Below the pieces are notes generated by a model, which saw only the letters and a list, made by a program, of their open reading frames with translations, ran no database searches and was not told where the DNA came from. 64,000 nt of DNA, from NCBI GenBank assembly GCA_027919835.1, contig JANVFP010000001.1, forward strand, positions 62,001-126,000. The letters run 5' to 3'. The stretch comes from Lentinula raphanica. Lineage: Eukaryota; Basidiomycota; Agaricomycetes; Agaricales; Omphalotaceae. This document shows, piece after piece, positions 11,259 to 22,354 of the stretch. Numbering within the stretch: the stretch's first letter is position 1; every line of letters begins with the position of its first letter. A program made the translations under genes and the position numbers.

Positions 11259-12513
11259 ATGCGTCTTCGAACCTTCGGCTTTGCATACTTCCTTCTGGGA
11301 TCAATCGTAGCTCTCCGTGCTGCACCTCTCGTTGCCAAGGTTAGCCAAGCGTCGAGATATTTCTGCAGGATCTGACTAACCTGATTCTGTTCGACTACTA
11401 GATCAACCAGATTGGTGGTAGCAAAGAGGTCAGAACGACTCCTCCAGATCTGTTGGATAACCCAAGTCGCCTTACGGAAAGAAGTGACGATACGTTGAAC
11501 GGCGAACTTCAGCCTCTCCTTGCGCAGGTCAGCTGAGCGTCACCAAATCGGATATCTGAGAATGTTTGCCAACTGATTCCATTTTGTTCGATTAGACCAA
11601 CCAGGCTGGTGTTCCTGGTGGATGCTGCTCTGAACCTATGAGCAAGGGGGTCAGAACGACTGCAGTCCTCTCGAACAACCCGAGTCGCCTTACGGAAAGG
11701 AGTGACGATATGGAACCCTCCATGACTGGCGATTTCCAGTCCCTTGTCGCGCCAGTTCCAAGCACATCTATCTTAGTTCCCAGAGGGAACATAGAATATG
11801 TGCATGTGTATAAATTCAAGCCGGCCGGCTCATCAGAGTCTATCGTAGCGGACTTTACCCAAGGGGAATTCGTGCCTTCGGAGGAAATGGTCCTAGACGA
11901 TAGGAAGGCGCGAGCGCAGAAATATTTCCAAGAAGTGAAGTTCCCTGGTGACCCGAACGTTCAAGTCGTGTTCCTTCAAGACGCGTTACGTGGGTCGAGG
12001 AATGTTAGACCGCAGAAACTCGGAGCACCTTTCGCGGTCGTGTGGGGTCACACGCGCAATGCGGACGAACTGGCAGAAACAATCACGATACCAGAGGACC
12101 TGGGGACCATGCAGGTGGCTATACTGGTTCAGCACCTCAGAGTCTTGATTGAATGCTCATGTGATTTCCTTCTGTTCTAGAGTGTCCAGACGGTTAGAGT
12201 GATTGTGTATGCACTCTATGGGACGGACCACAGTCAACCTGGAGCTAGAGGAATCCCAACGAGGATCCGTGACCGGGTGAATCAACACTTCGAAGAACTA
12301 TATCCTGCTAAGCGCGTCAGAGTTGAATTTCACACCGAGTCCTCGATGTACGACTCAGCAGATCTTCAGGCGCCCTTTCGTGTTTGGTACAGATTGGATG
12401 GTGACAGAGTTAACACAAGAAGAGTAGCCACGATCGCGACACTGGTAGGAGATAAAGTAGTATCCCGGCCGGTGATTACTCCCTCAACACACTTGAGCAG
12501 CTTGGGGATCTAG
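11259..12513 (+). CDS. secreted two-repeat protein, paralogue B
   Basis: Four exons (11259-11339, 11402-11527, 11596-12114, 12181-12513) encode 352 residues, matching paralogue A in intron positions and phases. The signal peptide differs from A at only three residues. Exon 2 is shorter (42 codons against 50) and has lost the GGPGGCF part. The two large domains are kept: one with KLGAPFAVVWG, one with LQAPFRVWYRLDGD. The C-terminus diverges from A after RLDGD: the last ~10 residues (PSTHLSSLGI) are read, out of frame, from DNA that in unit 1 is the end of the neighbouring conserved gene. B is therefore a chimera at its tail. Function unknown. Confidence 0.8.
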
Positions 12514-12556
12514 TAGTCGTTGAGGTTATGCCTGAAGGGCTGTATTTGATGGGTTA
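12487..12556 (+). pseudogene. 3' relic of the 9323 conserved gene
   Basis: The bases follow the last ~70 coding bases of the gene at 9323-10038 (CACTTGAGCAGCTTGG, GTCGTTGAG, TTAGAAGATTGAC). They lie directly after paralogue B's domain, so the rest of the gene was deleted. The start of this relic doubles as the C-terminal codons of paralogue B in another frame. Confidence 0.8.
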
Positions 12557-13168
12557 GAAGATTGACAGGTACGATTCATACACCTTTATCTTCAGGTTTG
12601 TACTTAGATTTTTCAGGCAACAATGACATCCTCGGTGGTGGCTGCTCGAGTCCTCAATACTAGCTGCTGCGCCCCAGCGAGGGAGGCGGTACAACTCCTT
12701 CTATGCCAGAACGGTTTTGCGCAGTGAACTCACAGTCCGCAGCCGCCCCCAGCCTAAGCCTCATGGATGCCTTCTGCTTCGGACATCTTTCAGAAAGTCG
12801 TTCTCATCGTAGCTGCGATTCCGAGCGAAACTTTGTTACATTAGGTTGTAAGGAATTCTATATATGTACCACAATGTAAGTTCGATAAATGAAAGAATAT
12901 TTGTGTTCAAGGAAATCTGAAAAATGACCATGACCCCGGAGAAAAGATTTGAGAAACACAGAACGAAGATGTACATTTTTTGTATGTATGAGATTATCAA
13001 CAATTTCAAGTTGTAAAGCGTCCATCACCCGCGCTCAGTTTGCTCTAAACATGTTCTCCGGCATTTCCTGAGGACTCGGGAGTTTCTGTTGACCAGTACT
13101 GTTTCGGCATTAGTGACTTGGGATGAATAATGAAAAGGACGGGTAATACCATAGAAAACCCGACACTC

Positions 13169-13468
13169 TTAAACTGCATCAACATCGACCCCAGCAGTAC
13201 GTTTCTTCTTCTGAGCCGCTCGGAATCTCTGAGCACGTCTCATATCGTTCGCTTTGTTGAACAGGATATCGCGGGAGCTGAATTCGCGATCCCGACGAGC
13301 GTTCTCGTAAACGCGGCCCCGGAATTGGAGGGTCGACCGAGGACGAGGCACTTCTGAATCCGCATCTAGAGCTGATGCAGGCGATGGGAGAGCCTGGGTG
13401 GTTTGAGTGCTGATGAGAAGAAGAAGACATGTTGCGAGAAAGAGGCGGACGATGGAGGTTGGTTGCAT
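13169..13468 (-). CDS. small secreted protein, 99 aa
   Basis: A single-exon gene with a strong signal peptide (MQPTSIVRLFLATCLLLLIS, cleavage likely after TQA near residue 27). The mature ~72 residues are highly charged and arginine-rich (YENARRDREFSSRDILFNKA, QRFRAAQKKKRTAG), without cysteines. Basic motifs resembling dibasic processing sites occur near the C-terminus. A broken 3' copy lies at 10600-10740. I do not recognise the family; a small basic secreted effector or precursor peptide is possible. Confidence 0.65.
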   Translation of the reverse strand: MQPTSIVRLFLATCLLLLISTQTTQALPSPASALDADSEVPRPRSTLQFRGRVYENARRDREFSSRDILFNKANDMRRAQRFRAAQKKKRTAGVDVDAV

Positions 13469-14875
13469 GTTGGCGACGACGACGAGTCAGATGTGAGATG
13501 CGAGGGATACGAGGAAAGACTGTATTGAGGCTCGAAGGCTCGGAGATCACTATGAACGAAAGCTGGGTGAACGCTTGCTGGCAGTGACTCGATATTAGGT
13601 TGAAGACGAAGCCAAAGGTGAGCCTGGGAAGAGAGGTGGGAGAGCAGGTTTCTGTTCTTTGAGACCGGGGCGTCGTCTGAGCTTTATAATAGACCCCAAT
13701 AGACCGAAGTTGAAAGGAGTAGTCAAAAGGTCAAAAGGCTGTCTCAGAGCCCCAGTCTCACCCGTTCCAAGAAGGTGTACAGGAGTTCGATCCCCCGAGA
13801 CAAAGTTATACTGTGCTGTCTCCTATTCTTGTCCGAGTGCCCGCGAAAGCTGTTGTGTGCCATAGCAGCGTAGCTCCAATGGAATAATGAAAACACTGGC
13901 AAGGATGCGGTGGTCATGATAGATAGTACAACCAAACCTAGCGCACATTCGAAGGTATAAAAGCCATCGTATTTACAATACTCTTAGAGGATGCGGCATT
14001 TGACATCTTCGATCTTGTGAGGGCCCTGGCCCCCTGCATGCGAAAGACCACCGCATTCTGAGACCTTGTCGATCATGGGCACGGCATATCGGAGTTCGAA
14101 GGCAAGAGGAGGCCGCCATGAAGTATCATGATTGAAGCGCTGGGGGTAATAGCCTAGGGAAACGGTATGAGCAAATCACGCCATAAGAAACTACTATAGA
14201 AAGCATTCACCACTGGCAGGATATCTATACGTCCACAAACCCGAGCCTGGTAGCTACTGAACAATGATCAATCACCAAAGAGGGAGACCGTGACCGACAG
14301 CCCGATCGCCACTGGGTCGAGATGGGCCCGCCAGGGGTTGGATGATCGACAGTCATCGACTATCCCGGTACACAGGTCAATAGGAGGTCATGATCATAGC
14401 CACTGCATGCCCAGCCCTCCTTGCCTCGACTCCAGGGCTTGTAGATTCTGGATCAGATTGTGAAGACGTCCAAAAAGGCGGAGCAAAGAGGCAGTTCGGA
14501 ATGAGCTGCGGCGCGGCTCACTGCTGCGTAGACGTTGCGATGGTAGAGAGATAGAGAGAAAGGAGATACTCGATCTTGAGCTTGAGTCCTAGAATCGATT
14601 CGGAAGGCGTCCAACAACCTTTAACAACATGAGAGATCTTTCGACTTGACCACGAAAGATTCAAGTTCTTCATGATCATCATGATACATACAAACTGTGC
14701 TGAAACTGCGAGAGACTGCGAGACGATATGCGATGAATCCAAGAAATCGAGATAGTATGCAAGATGAGGGAGGCTTAATTTGGCAAGCATCAGAAAGTAT
14801 GGTGTTAGAATTTAGTCTGTGATAAGAAGAGGCTTCACAATTCATTAACACTAGATGAAAGACACAGGTGGTAAT
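13469..14875. other. intergenic region, no supported gene
   Basis: No coding region with splice or domain support. A tRNA-like stretch near 13741-13801 was examined and rejected. The remainder is unremarkable single-copy sequence. Confidence 0.45.
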
Positions 14876-16745
14876 CGTATTAGGAGAGCAGCTAGTAGCT
14901 CCAGGACATCAGCGCATATCGAACCAGAACGAGTTACTGATTATCTCGGATGGCAGGATAAAAACGCGGAACTTTGTGAGTTCACGATAGAAGGAATGGA
15001 GAAGTTCAACATTCATCGAGTCACTCTGCCCCTAGTACGTGTGGTCGTACTAGTAGTACATGTGTTGGTTATATTGGTCACTGCGAGCCCATTCTGTGTA
15101 CTTGAATTTGTCAATAAGACCAGGATGCTGTCCTGCTATGTCCGCATCAAGTTGAGAGTGAAAAGTCATCACTCTCTGAATCCGAACCTGATGCGTCGGT
15201 GACCGAGGAACCGATATGATGACCGACTCGAGACTGCTGAACTGATCCCGCCCAAGACTCAACATCAACCCCCGCCAGTCAAATGCGTAGATCTGATCAT
15301 CCGTATCCTCGAAATCCGATATCGAGAGGCTGATCTTGATTTGTTTCGTTCTGTGGGAAGTCACTGTTTGCAGGATATCCGTGATGAATGTTATCGAGCC
15401 TGGTTCTCTGGGACCCTCATTTTCCCCGAGACCGTCGCGGGTGGAGGATTGGAGAGGGATACAGCTGATCTCGAGCCTTTGGAGGTTAATGCAAGGGGAA
15501 AGGTCGAGACGTGTGGGTTCACGGGCATCGTGGAATAGGAGGTCTTCGATGGTAGAGCCGGAACATGCGAGGAATTTGGATAGAGCAGCGTTGGAGGATG
15601 AGCTGAATAACCCACACTCGAGACTCTGCATCGGAAGCGGGGTATCATGGTAAGCCATCCAAGAAAAGAGAAACTCCGTGACGTCTTCTGTGGCATCTAG
15701 TTGAAGTTTACGCAGATGAGGCGGAGGCGGAGGAGTCGTTTCGAGGTTCGTCCGACGCGCATCTAGCTTTTCCCAATTGTCCAGTCCGTCGTAGAGACGC
15801 CCACCGTTGAACAGGACACCGGTTAGAGAGAGACTGGATAGCAGCGGGAACGCATTCAGGATATCGAAAAAATGCACTGGGGAGGATAGGATGACGGAAT
15901 CGAGGTTCAAAGAGGTGACACCGGAAAAGTTCTTTCGAAGAGCGGCGGAGGTAAGCTCAGTCGTGTCACAGCGGACCCAGCCAAGCTTGAGACTCCTGAC
16001 GGCGGAAAGACCGACGAGACGATGAAGGAAGTCATCGAATTGGAAAATTTCGTAGTCACTGCCGCTGTCTATGACGGACGGCTGATCATGCTCATGATCA
16101 TCGTCTGCACCCCACTCGACGTACGCTCGGATCGGGGGGAAGCGGTTCGAACCACCTTGTTCGATGTACAGGTGTCGTATGAATGGAATTATGGTCAGGT
16201 CCTCGTTCAAGTTGTTGAGCGTAATGAGCTCGAGAAGAGTGTCAATATTCCGGCGGTGGACGAGGACGGTACAGTGCTCGAAGAGAGCTTTCCAGCTTGG
16301 TCTGAGCCAGGCTTTGCATGTGAGGCTGCAAGATTTGAGAGAGGGGAGGTGGTCAAGGAATGAGGCGATGTGTTCGTGGATTTCGGTTGGGAGCTCTAAT
16401 ATGGTGAGTTTTCGTGAAATAGATGCTTGAACCATGAGCGAGTGGGGTCGATGTGGAAGTGGGGATTGCGCAATCTGAGATCACGTGTCAAGGTATACCC
16501 TATGGGCGTCTATGGGCGTCCACTTTGAACTTTCTGTTGTTCCGTACATAATCGTTTACTTTTACACACAAAATCGTCACTGGCCACTTTCGTTCTGACT
16601 TCTCAAGCAGACGGAATCTTGCTCGACCCGCCCAACTTTTCCTTTCCAACAGTCACAATCTTCCCAAACGTACTTCCCGTTCCCCAAATTCCCTTCCTCA
16701 AACACGCAAGCTGAACGATCTGAGAGTGGTCGACGAAGAGGTTGG
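14876..16745 (-). repeat. inverted segmental duplication, left arm
   Basis: The arm covers the F-box gene, its 3' flank and the last exon of the ComA-like gene. The same order, on the opposite strand, recurs at about 23025-24925. Similarity continues beyond the coding regions (CTCCTAATACGATTA at the outer edge, CAGATCGTTCAGCTTGC at the inner edge), so the duplication copied genomic DNA, not an mRNA. Confidence 0.85.
15050..16435 (-). CDS. F-box protein with LRR-like C-terminus
   Basis: An uninterrupted 461-codon gene. Residues ~8-55 form an F-box (LTILELPTEIHEHIASFLDH, CSLTCKAWLRPSWKALF), which in known proteins binds Skp1 of the SCF ubiquitin ligase. The rest has irregular leucine-rich stretches (SAVRSLKLGWV, GVTSLNLDSV, LLSSLSLTGVLF, LRKLQLDA), usual for basidiomycete F-box proteins and likely to bind a target. 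It lies just upstream of an inverted copy pair: its duplicate at 23301 has a premature stop while this one is intact. The substrate is unknown. The nearest upstream neighbour is the ComA-like gene on the same strand, 167 bases away. Confidence 0.85.
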   Translation of the reverse strand: MVQASISRKLTILELPTEIHEHIASFLDHLPSLKSCSLTCKAWLRPSWKALFEHCTVLVHRRNIDTLLELITLNNLNEDLTIIPFIRHLYIEQGGSNRFPPIRAYVEWGADDDHEHDQPSVIDSGSDYEIFQFDDFLHRLVGLSAVRSLKLGWVRCDTTELTSAALRKNFSGVTSLNLDSVILSSPVHFFDILNAFPLLSSLSLTGVLFNGGRLYDGLDNWEKLDARRTNLETTPPPPPHLRKLQLDATEDVTEFLFSWMAYHDTPLPMQSLECGLFSSSSNAALSKFLACSGSTIEDLLFHDAREPTRLDLSPCINLQRLEISCIPLQSSTRDGLGENEGPREPGSITFITDILQTVTSHRTKQIKISLSISDFEDTDDQIYAFDWRGLMLSLGRDQFSSLESVIISVPRSPTHQVRIQRVMTFHSQLDADIAGQHPGLIDKFKYTEWARSDQYNQHMYY

Positions 16746-17958
16746 CGGTGGCTCCCTGGTTTTGGATATGATAAGCGAATACTTCTGGGTCTGCGGCTTC
16801 GAACCTGGTGGAGGAGATTAAGTATATTAAGGTTAGTGAATTGAAGCATAGAAAACGAGAGCAGGCTGGGCAGCTCACATGATTTTGTCCTTAGGCAAGG
16901 CAGAAGTAACCGCAGAGATCACATCCGTACGCCAGCTTCGAACGTTTTCGGTGATACCTTCACTTTCGATCATAATCATCTGTTCGATGTCGTTCAGAAT
17001 CATTGTTCAATGTTCAAGCTCGTTTTAGTGTCGCGTCGATAAAAGGACACAAAGAAGTTGATAACGCACATATGCACCAGCCTCGAGGAACGTCTTCGCT
17101 CGATCAATAAGCCACTTCGGGTCTCGAGTACCGGCAGATTCGAGTTCGGCGATGGACGCGTCGCCGCCTGCACCCCATCTGGTAGTGGTCGATGGTAATG
17201 ACGAGCTTAGTGCGCGAGGGTCGGTGTGTGATTGGACACTGAACAACTCACTGGATACCAACTTCCGGTTTTGGTTTGAGACCCGCTTTCGCGGTCATCT
17301 CGACGAGGTCTGCCCAGTCGTCGGTTGGGATGGATAGGAAGCCAGAAGAGATTTCTAGGACGTCGAAACTAGTCCATCACAAACACCAAGGCAGGTTCAG
17401 ACGATCGTTTTTGAGGTTCCGAGCAAACAGTTACGCACCCCATGTTCTTACAGGTCTCGAGGTATTTCTGAATCACCGCACGGTTCCCATTGGAAGATGA
17501 CAATACTTTCTCGATGAAGCCGCCCGTGCTCACATACGCGTCTTCGTTCAAGGATTACAACTCACTTCAGCCGAAGCTCAACACGAACCAGGATATCAAA
17601 AGCACTCACTATGTCTATGAGCCGTCTCGATCAAACCCTTCAACCTCTCCTCTGGCATCAGACTGAACGCCCCTCCGGCAAACTTCACACCGTCGACGAA
17701 TTCACCCCAGTCGGATAAGAGCTCGTTGAGATAGGTTTGTGTCACAGGGTAGTAGTACGGGCCTCGGATCTCCGTCAGGCCATGACCTCGGGGTTTGGTG
17801 GGTAGATGGTTTGAAGGAAGAAAATTATATGCAGACGCAGGCGTGTTGGAACTGGATGTTGGCATTAAACGAGGGATGGAGGAGGAGATGCCTCGACGAG
17901 TGTTGGATGTCAATGCGCTCCGCAGTAGAGATTTGGCAATGGAAGAAGTCATGGTCAT
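16603..17958 (-). CDS. ComA/HSA32-like phosphosulfolactate synthase family
   Basis: Six exons encode roughly 300 residues. After a 50-residue Ser/Arg-rich leader without early acidic residues (SSIAKSLLRSALTSNTRRGI), the core follows the ComA family: HGLTEIRGPYYYPVTQTYL, DYVDG-like EFVDGVKFAGGAFSLMP, then, across introns, RHNAYVSTGGFIEKVL, CKNMGFDVLEISSGFLSIP, GLKPKPEVGIQ, WGAGGDASIAELESAG, MIMIESEGITENV, and the last exon from FEAADPEVFAYHIQNQG to SSKIPSA. In methanogens ComA adds sulfite to phosphoenolpyruvate for coenzyme M; the plant relative HSA32 supports heat tolerance. Fungal members have no settled role. The leader suggests mitochondrial import (inference). A fragment of the last exon was copied to about 23000. 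Confidence 0.85.
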
Positions 17959-18292
17959 TGTCGGAGGAGAATTACATTTGGATATGAGAATTTCGCGGTG
18001 GAGTATATATATGTGAGTTGTGCAGATGAAATTGGGAGTGACTTCACCAATGGTGTAAAGAGCTACATCATAATACTAATATACTTGCAACTAATTTTGT
18101 AGTGTTCTAACATTAAGAGTGTTTTGGATACCTTGGAGTCGGAGAACGGCTGGGACATCCTTAGCAAGTGCACTCCAACTGAAACAATTATTGGGCACAT
18201 ATCCTTGGACCTTGACAAGTCAATATAAACTTGCACAAGTTACAACAACAGCAGCAGCATAGAAGACAACTTGAGTATGAACAGACTAACAG

Positions 18293-20062
18293 TCAATAAG
18301 CCATGTATCCAGACTTCTGTGTCTCAGAATCCATTTCCAAACCTGACTCAGGCTCTGATCCAGGTAATGGCCATTGCCTTTCAGCATCTTCCTGAATCTG
18401 CACCTCAGTATGTACTGCAATATTTACTGGCCTGGGTGACCTTGGTGAGGCTAATTGTAAAGCAATTCCAGGATAATTCTATTAGAAGCAAGCAAAGTTA
18501 GATATACATTGCCAAATCCCAACAGAGGAGTAAATAAACAGTTGTTGGATTCATGACTCACAGGGTCTCCAGATGTTGACCTTCCTGATGTTTGAGAAGA
18601 ATGCATATTTTGCAGAATAGCCCGAGAATTCATGCTAGATATCATTGTTTTTAGTGGAGTTGTACTTGCTAAGACAGGACGGCAGTATAAGTACTTTGCA
18701 AGCATAGTATTTGTAAAAACTACAAAGAAAGCCAACACTCAGTATCATATAGTCCAAATACAATAAGTCACTGACACATACCTTTGGGTGTCACTATCAA
18801 AAGACCAAGCCAGACATCTACATTCATATTATTACTGAAAAGATAATTCTAGTTGACACCAAGAAATAGCTCACATGTGGTACTGGAAGCAAGAAACTAT
18901 GTGATTTGTACGATGTGTGTGTGTGAGCAATTTCAAATATTATAAAATGTAGCCTCACAAAAATGACTGAAAGGAAGCCAACAATGCTATTGGATAAATG
19001 TCAGGCAGGATTCAGATCTGATCATTACAAGCCAAAATTTCACCTGGTTACTATCCCAGTTTCTGGGGATATGTTAGTAAAGTGAATACTGCACTATCTA
19101 CTAATTTTCTTACCAATTGCCCATAAGATGCACTTGTCAATAATAGCCACTGTTCTATATAATGCCACAAATTAAAATCAGTAATCTAGAAGCCAATGAG
19201 TAAATGTAAAGCATGTAGCTACCTTTTCATTGCTGATCTTCGACTTTTCACCAAGTAATAAACCAAAATTCCAGAAATTATAAGATCTGTACTAGCTCTC
19301 AAGAAAAGGAGGACCATATATAGCCATTTCCAATCTTTCATGAACTTTGCTAGATTCTTGGTTGATACTATAGCAACCTGGGAAGATATAGCCATTGAAG
19401 CGACCAGCTGGCAAAGCATTATGAAGAAGATGAATGCAGGAATATATGGTTTTCCAGTAAGACGCCAAATACGGTATGTGAAGTATCCCTGCACTGGCAG
19501 ACAACAAGTGAACAAAAGTATCAAATCTTTTAGCTCAGTCAGTTACAAGCTTAAAATATCAGCTCACCTATTATGATTGTAATACCCTGAATTACTGTTA
19601 GCACAGGCATTGAATCAGGCATTGCTTCAAGTGATGAATAATCCCCATAGTGGATTACAGTGTAGAAATAGATGACATGAAAAGCACATATGGTGTGTCC
19701 CATATCCAGGAGCCTATGTTCACAATTATCAATATATAAAAGGTCAAGAGCAAACTTGAATCAAATTTACATACCATATTGTAGTGACCTATCAAGTGAA
19801 TGAATCAGCATCCTTGAGAGCTTCTGAGTCAGTAGGCTAGTTTAAAACACACCAATCCATATTTAATCCATTTGCTTTCATCTGGGAAAGTCTTGTGGTG
19901 AATGTAGACTTGAGCTGTAATGAGACCAAAAAGAACCCCAGCTATGAGGATCCCAATTTCAAACATGCCTGTGGACAGAAGAATTTGTTGATGAATTGAG
20001 AATCATAGTCAACTACAAGCTTCTACTATGCTTCACCTACCAAGAGTAGCATCTAATGTCAT
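18293..20062 (-). CDS. DUF6534-type multi-span membrane protein
   Basis: A many-exon gene. A 22-base first exon (MTLDATLG) splices to MFEIGILIAGVLFGLITAQV and DESKWIKYGL. Further exons give LLDMGHTICAFHVIYFYTV, QGITIII, GYFTYRIWRLTGKPYIPAF, LRASTDLIISGILVYYLVKS, TVAIIDKCILWAIETGIVTS, and the family's closing VFTNTMLAKYLYC...MISSMNSR. A last exon adds a polar tail ending ETQKSGYMAY. About seven membrane helices are expected. The stop is at 18295-18293. Introns keep GT-AG borders. The gene lies in sequence clearly richer in A+T than its neighbours. DUF6534 proteins are abundant in agaricomycetes but have no known activity. A decayed copy lies at about 51175-51612. Confidence 0.75.
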
Positions 20063-20296
20063 GATAAAGGAAATGCACTTGATGCAGGCTCTACAGGATG
20101 TTGGTGTGGGGGTTGGTCTAGAGTAGCAAAACCAGTGGTATGATTATTTATATTGTATGCCATAAAATAGTAAAATGCATGGAAACTTTATTTGGACCCA
20201 TATCAAATTTTTGCATCATACCACACTACGAAATTGTTGACAATGATGAGCAGAATCAGGAGCTTGATGTTGATGGAACTTCTGATTCCTGAATTG

Positions 20297-20345
20297 CAGT
20301 ATGCCACTATCCAGCCAGCGCAGTATGCCACTATCCAGCCAGCCC
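20297..20345. repeat. 24-bp tandem duplication
   Basis: CAGTATGCCACTATCCAGCC is present twice in direct succession, differing at one base of the spacer. It lies in an open frame giving QYATIQPA twice, but no surrounding gene could be built. Confidence 0.85.
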
Positions 20346-21345
20346 CTGTTTTGCTGATGCCGCCTGGGGCCCAAATGCCTACTTGTACAGTCATTCCAAA
20401 AACATGGCTTGAAAGATTAACTTATTTTAAGAACATATTGTGCCATGTGGTTCCATGTGGTACTACTGTTTCAATGAATATATTCTACTACCTGTGAGGG
20501 AGAAGATTTTTTGGCATATATAATATATACATCTGCTATGTTAAGAGAAAATGATGGTCGATATACCCTGATTAATGCTCACAATGCTCACAGAGCATGA
20601 ATTTTCTGGTTGCCCACTGGGATTTGGCCAAAGTTTGAAGCACTACTTACTAGTATTATTATCCAGAGTGAAAGGCAATTTGCCTATCCCATTAGCCTAG
20701 TATCTTCTACAAATCAAGAAGGAAATAGATGAAAAAGATTTGGTATGATGCTTTTTCTTGTTCAACTACAGTGCACACAATGGCAGATAACAACTGAATT
20801 GTCCTGTTCTCTCTCAAATTGCATCATTATCCTGAACTTCTTCAGATCTCTTGACTCCAGAATCTCTCTAAATATGTGTGTTGTCATGTGAATTTCTTGA
20901 GTGCTGGCATGAACATTGAGGTCAGAAGCTGAAAAAATTTAGAACAATCAAATGCATACCAACATATACAACAGGATACAGATGTTGGAATGGGAAACAA
21001 CAATGGATTGAAACTTAGGGGCATGAACTACATATATAATATGGACATTGTTGAGCTCTCAGCTTCCCAACTCATCAGTCTCATCTTCTGCCAGATACCC
21101 GCTGTCCTTGAATGAATTGCTGAATTGCATGTGCAGTGTCCAGAATACTCCGAGATATCCTTGTGGGTGACTCTGGAGCATCTGCTGAGCAGTGCGCATC
21201 ATACTGTGTCATCTGAAGGATCCGAAGTACCCGAAGGTAGTGAAGGGTAGTAAACAACAGTGGTGTTGATAACTAGGTCCGTCCTACTCGTGAGTTGTGC
21301 ATGCAAGAATAGTAGAACTTCTTATCTTCCGCTAATTTTCCACAA

Positions 21346-21483
21346 AGACATATGGCGAGCAGAATAGTCACCGTTGACCGGAATGCCTGGGAGAGTGGAA
21401 ACTGAGCATCATGATAATTTGTGAGTATGCATACACTTTTACAAAGACATATGGGGAGCAGGATAGTCACCGGTATGCCCAGG
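21346..21483. repeat. two-copy direct repeat
   Basis: ACAAAGACATATGG, one base, then GAGCAG and ATAGTCACCG occur twice about 90 bases apart. No gene context. Confidence 0.75.
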
Positions 21484-22354
21484 ATAAAGTTGAAGGGCAA
21501 ATATTATTATTAACATGAGTGTACACCCATGTGGATTCAAACCTTGAAGTTCTAGCCATGAGAGAGGCCCCAAACATCATACATGCCATTTTCTTCTGTC
21601 TTCCCTCCCCGCCTCCTTCATCGCAAATCTCAATGAACACCCTGCAAGTTTTAAGTGAAAAGATCTGAAATGCAAAGTGTTAATATGTATATTGAAAGAC
21701 TTGCATTATTAATTAAGGTGCGCAAAGCTCACAAATCGAAACGTTGAAGCTACTTTCTCACCTTCCGACATGTACCCTCTCTCTCTCAGCTTGATCGCCG
21801 TTAGCATAGCAAGCAACACTGCAGGCAGCCTATTCCACTTGAAATGTGGCTACACCAATCTCCCCTTGACGTCGGCGGCACCAATATGGATGATGGAAGA
21901 ATCTCGCCTCGCTGTCCATACCGTAACCAATCGTCACCGGCTCGAATCTCATTCCAGGGGGTCATCCCACCCCACCGTTGATTCTCCTGCTAGTATCAGT
22001 TAGCATTCCACTCGTGCAGTGGTCACGGAAACACTTTTTGGATATGCAGACTCAGCGGAGACAGACTTGGACTAGGTTTCATGTTCTGGCGGGAAATGTG
22101 CATCGGCCACAATAATTAAGTAGGTCAATTCCGAGAAGCTATATGCGATGAAAATTATACATACATAGTTCAAGCATCATCCCTTCTGGCTTTCAGTTCG
22201 CATCGAAGCCTAGTAGAGTCGATATCGGCGTGGTATGAGGATGTGATGAGATTTGCTTTACATGACAATGTACATTGAGATGTCGAACGTGTTCATATAT
22301 TCGTAGGTATTTCACAGTAGTTTGAGACTTGAAATTTCAAGCTTGATACTCGAA

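Larger units (their letters stand above)
10741..13340. repeat. tandem segmental duplication, unit 2
   Basis: The second copy of the block described for unit 1. It holds secreted paralogue B, only the last bases of the conserved gene (about 12487-12556), the shared 3' flank (CATTAGGTTGTAAGGAA at about 12840) and the intact small secreted gene on the minus strand. The intergenic parts (10741-11258 and 12557-13168) contain no other gene. Confidence 0.85.
20063..22354. other. AT-rich gene-poor region with relics
   Basis: No gene could be supported. It holds a 24-bp tandem duplication at about 20297-20345 and a diverged direct repeat around 21346-21398 and 21439-21483. Short open frames encode nothing recognisable. 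Possible decayed coding sequence remains between 20600 and 21100. Confidence 0.4.

Noticed and set aside
13741..13801. tRNA-like stretch with GTTCGATCCCCC and GAGAC/GTCTC ends
   Set aside because: Only about 61 bases between the stem halves, no D-arm, and a mismatch in the acceptor stem. It is too short for a tRNA.
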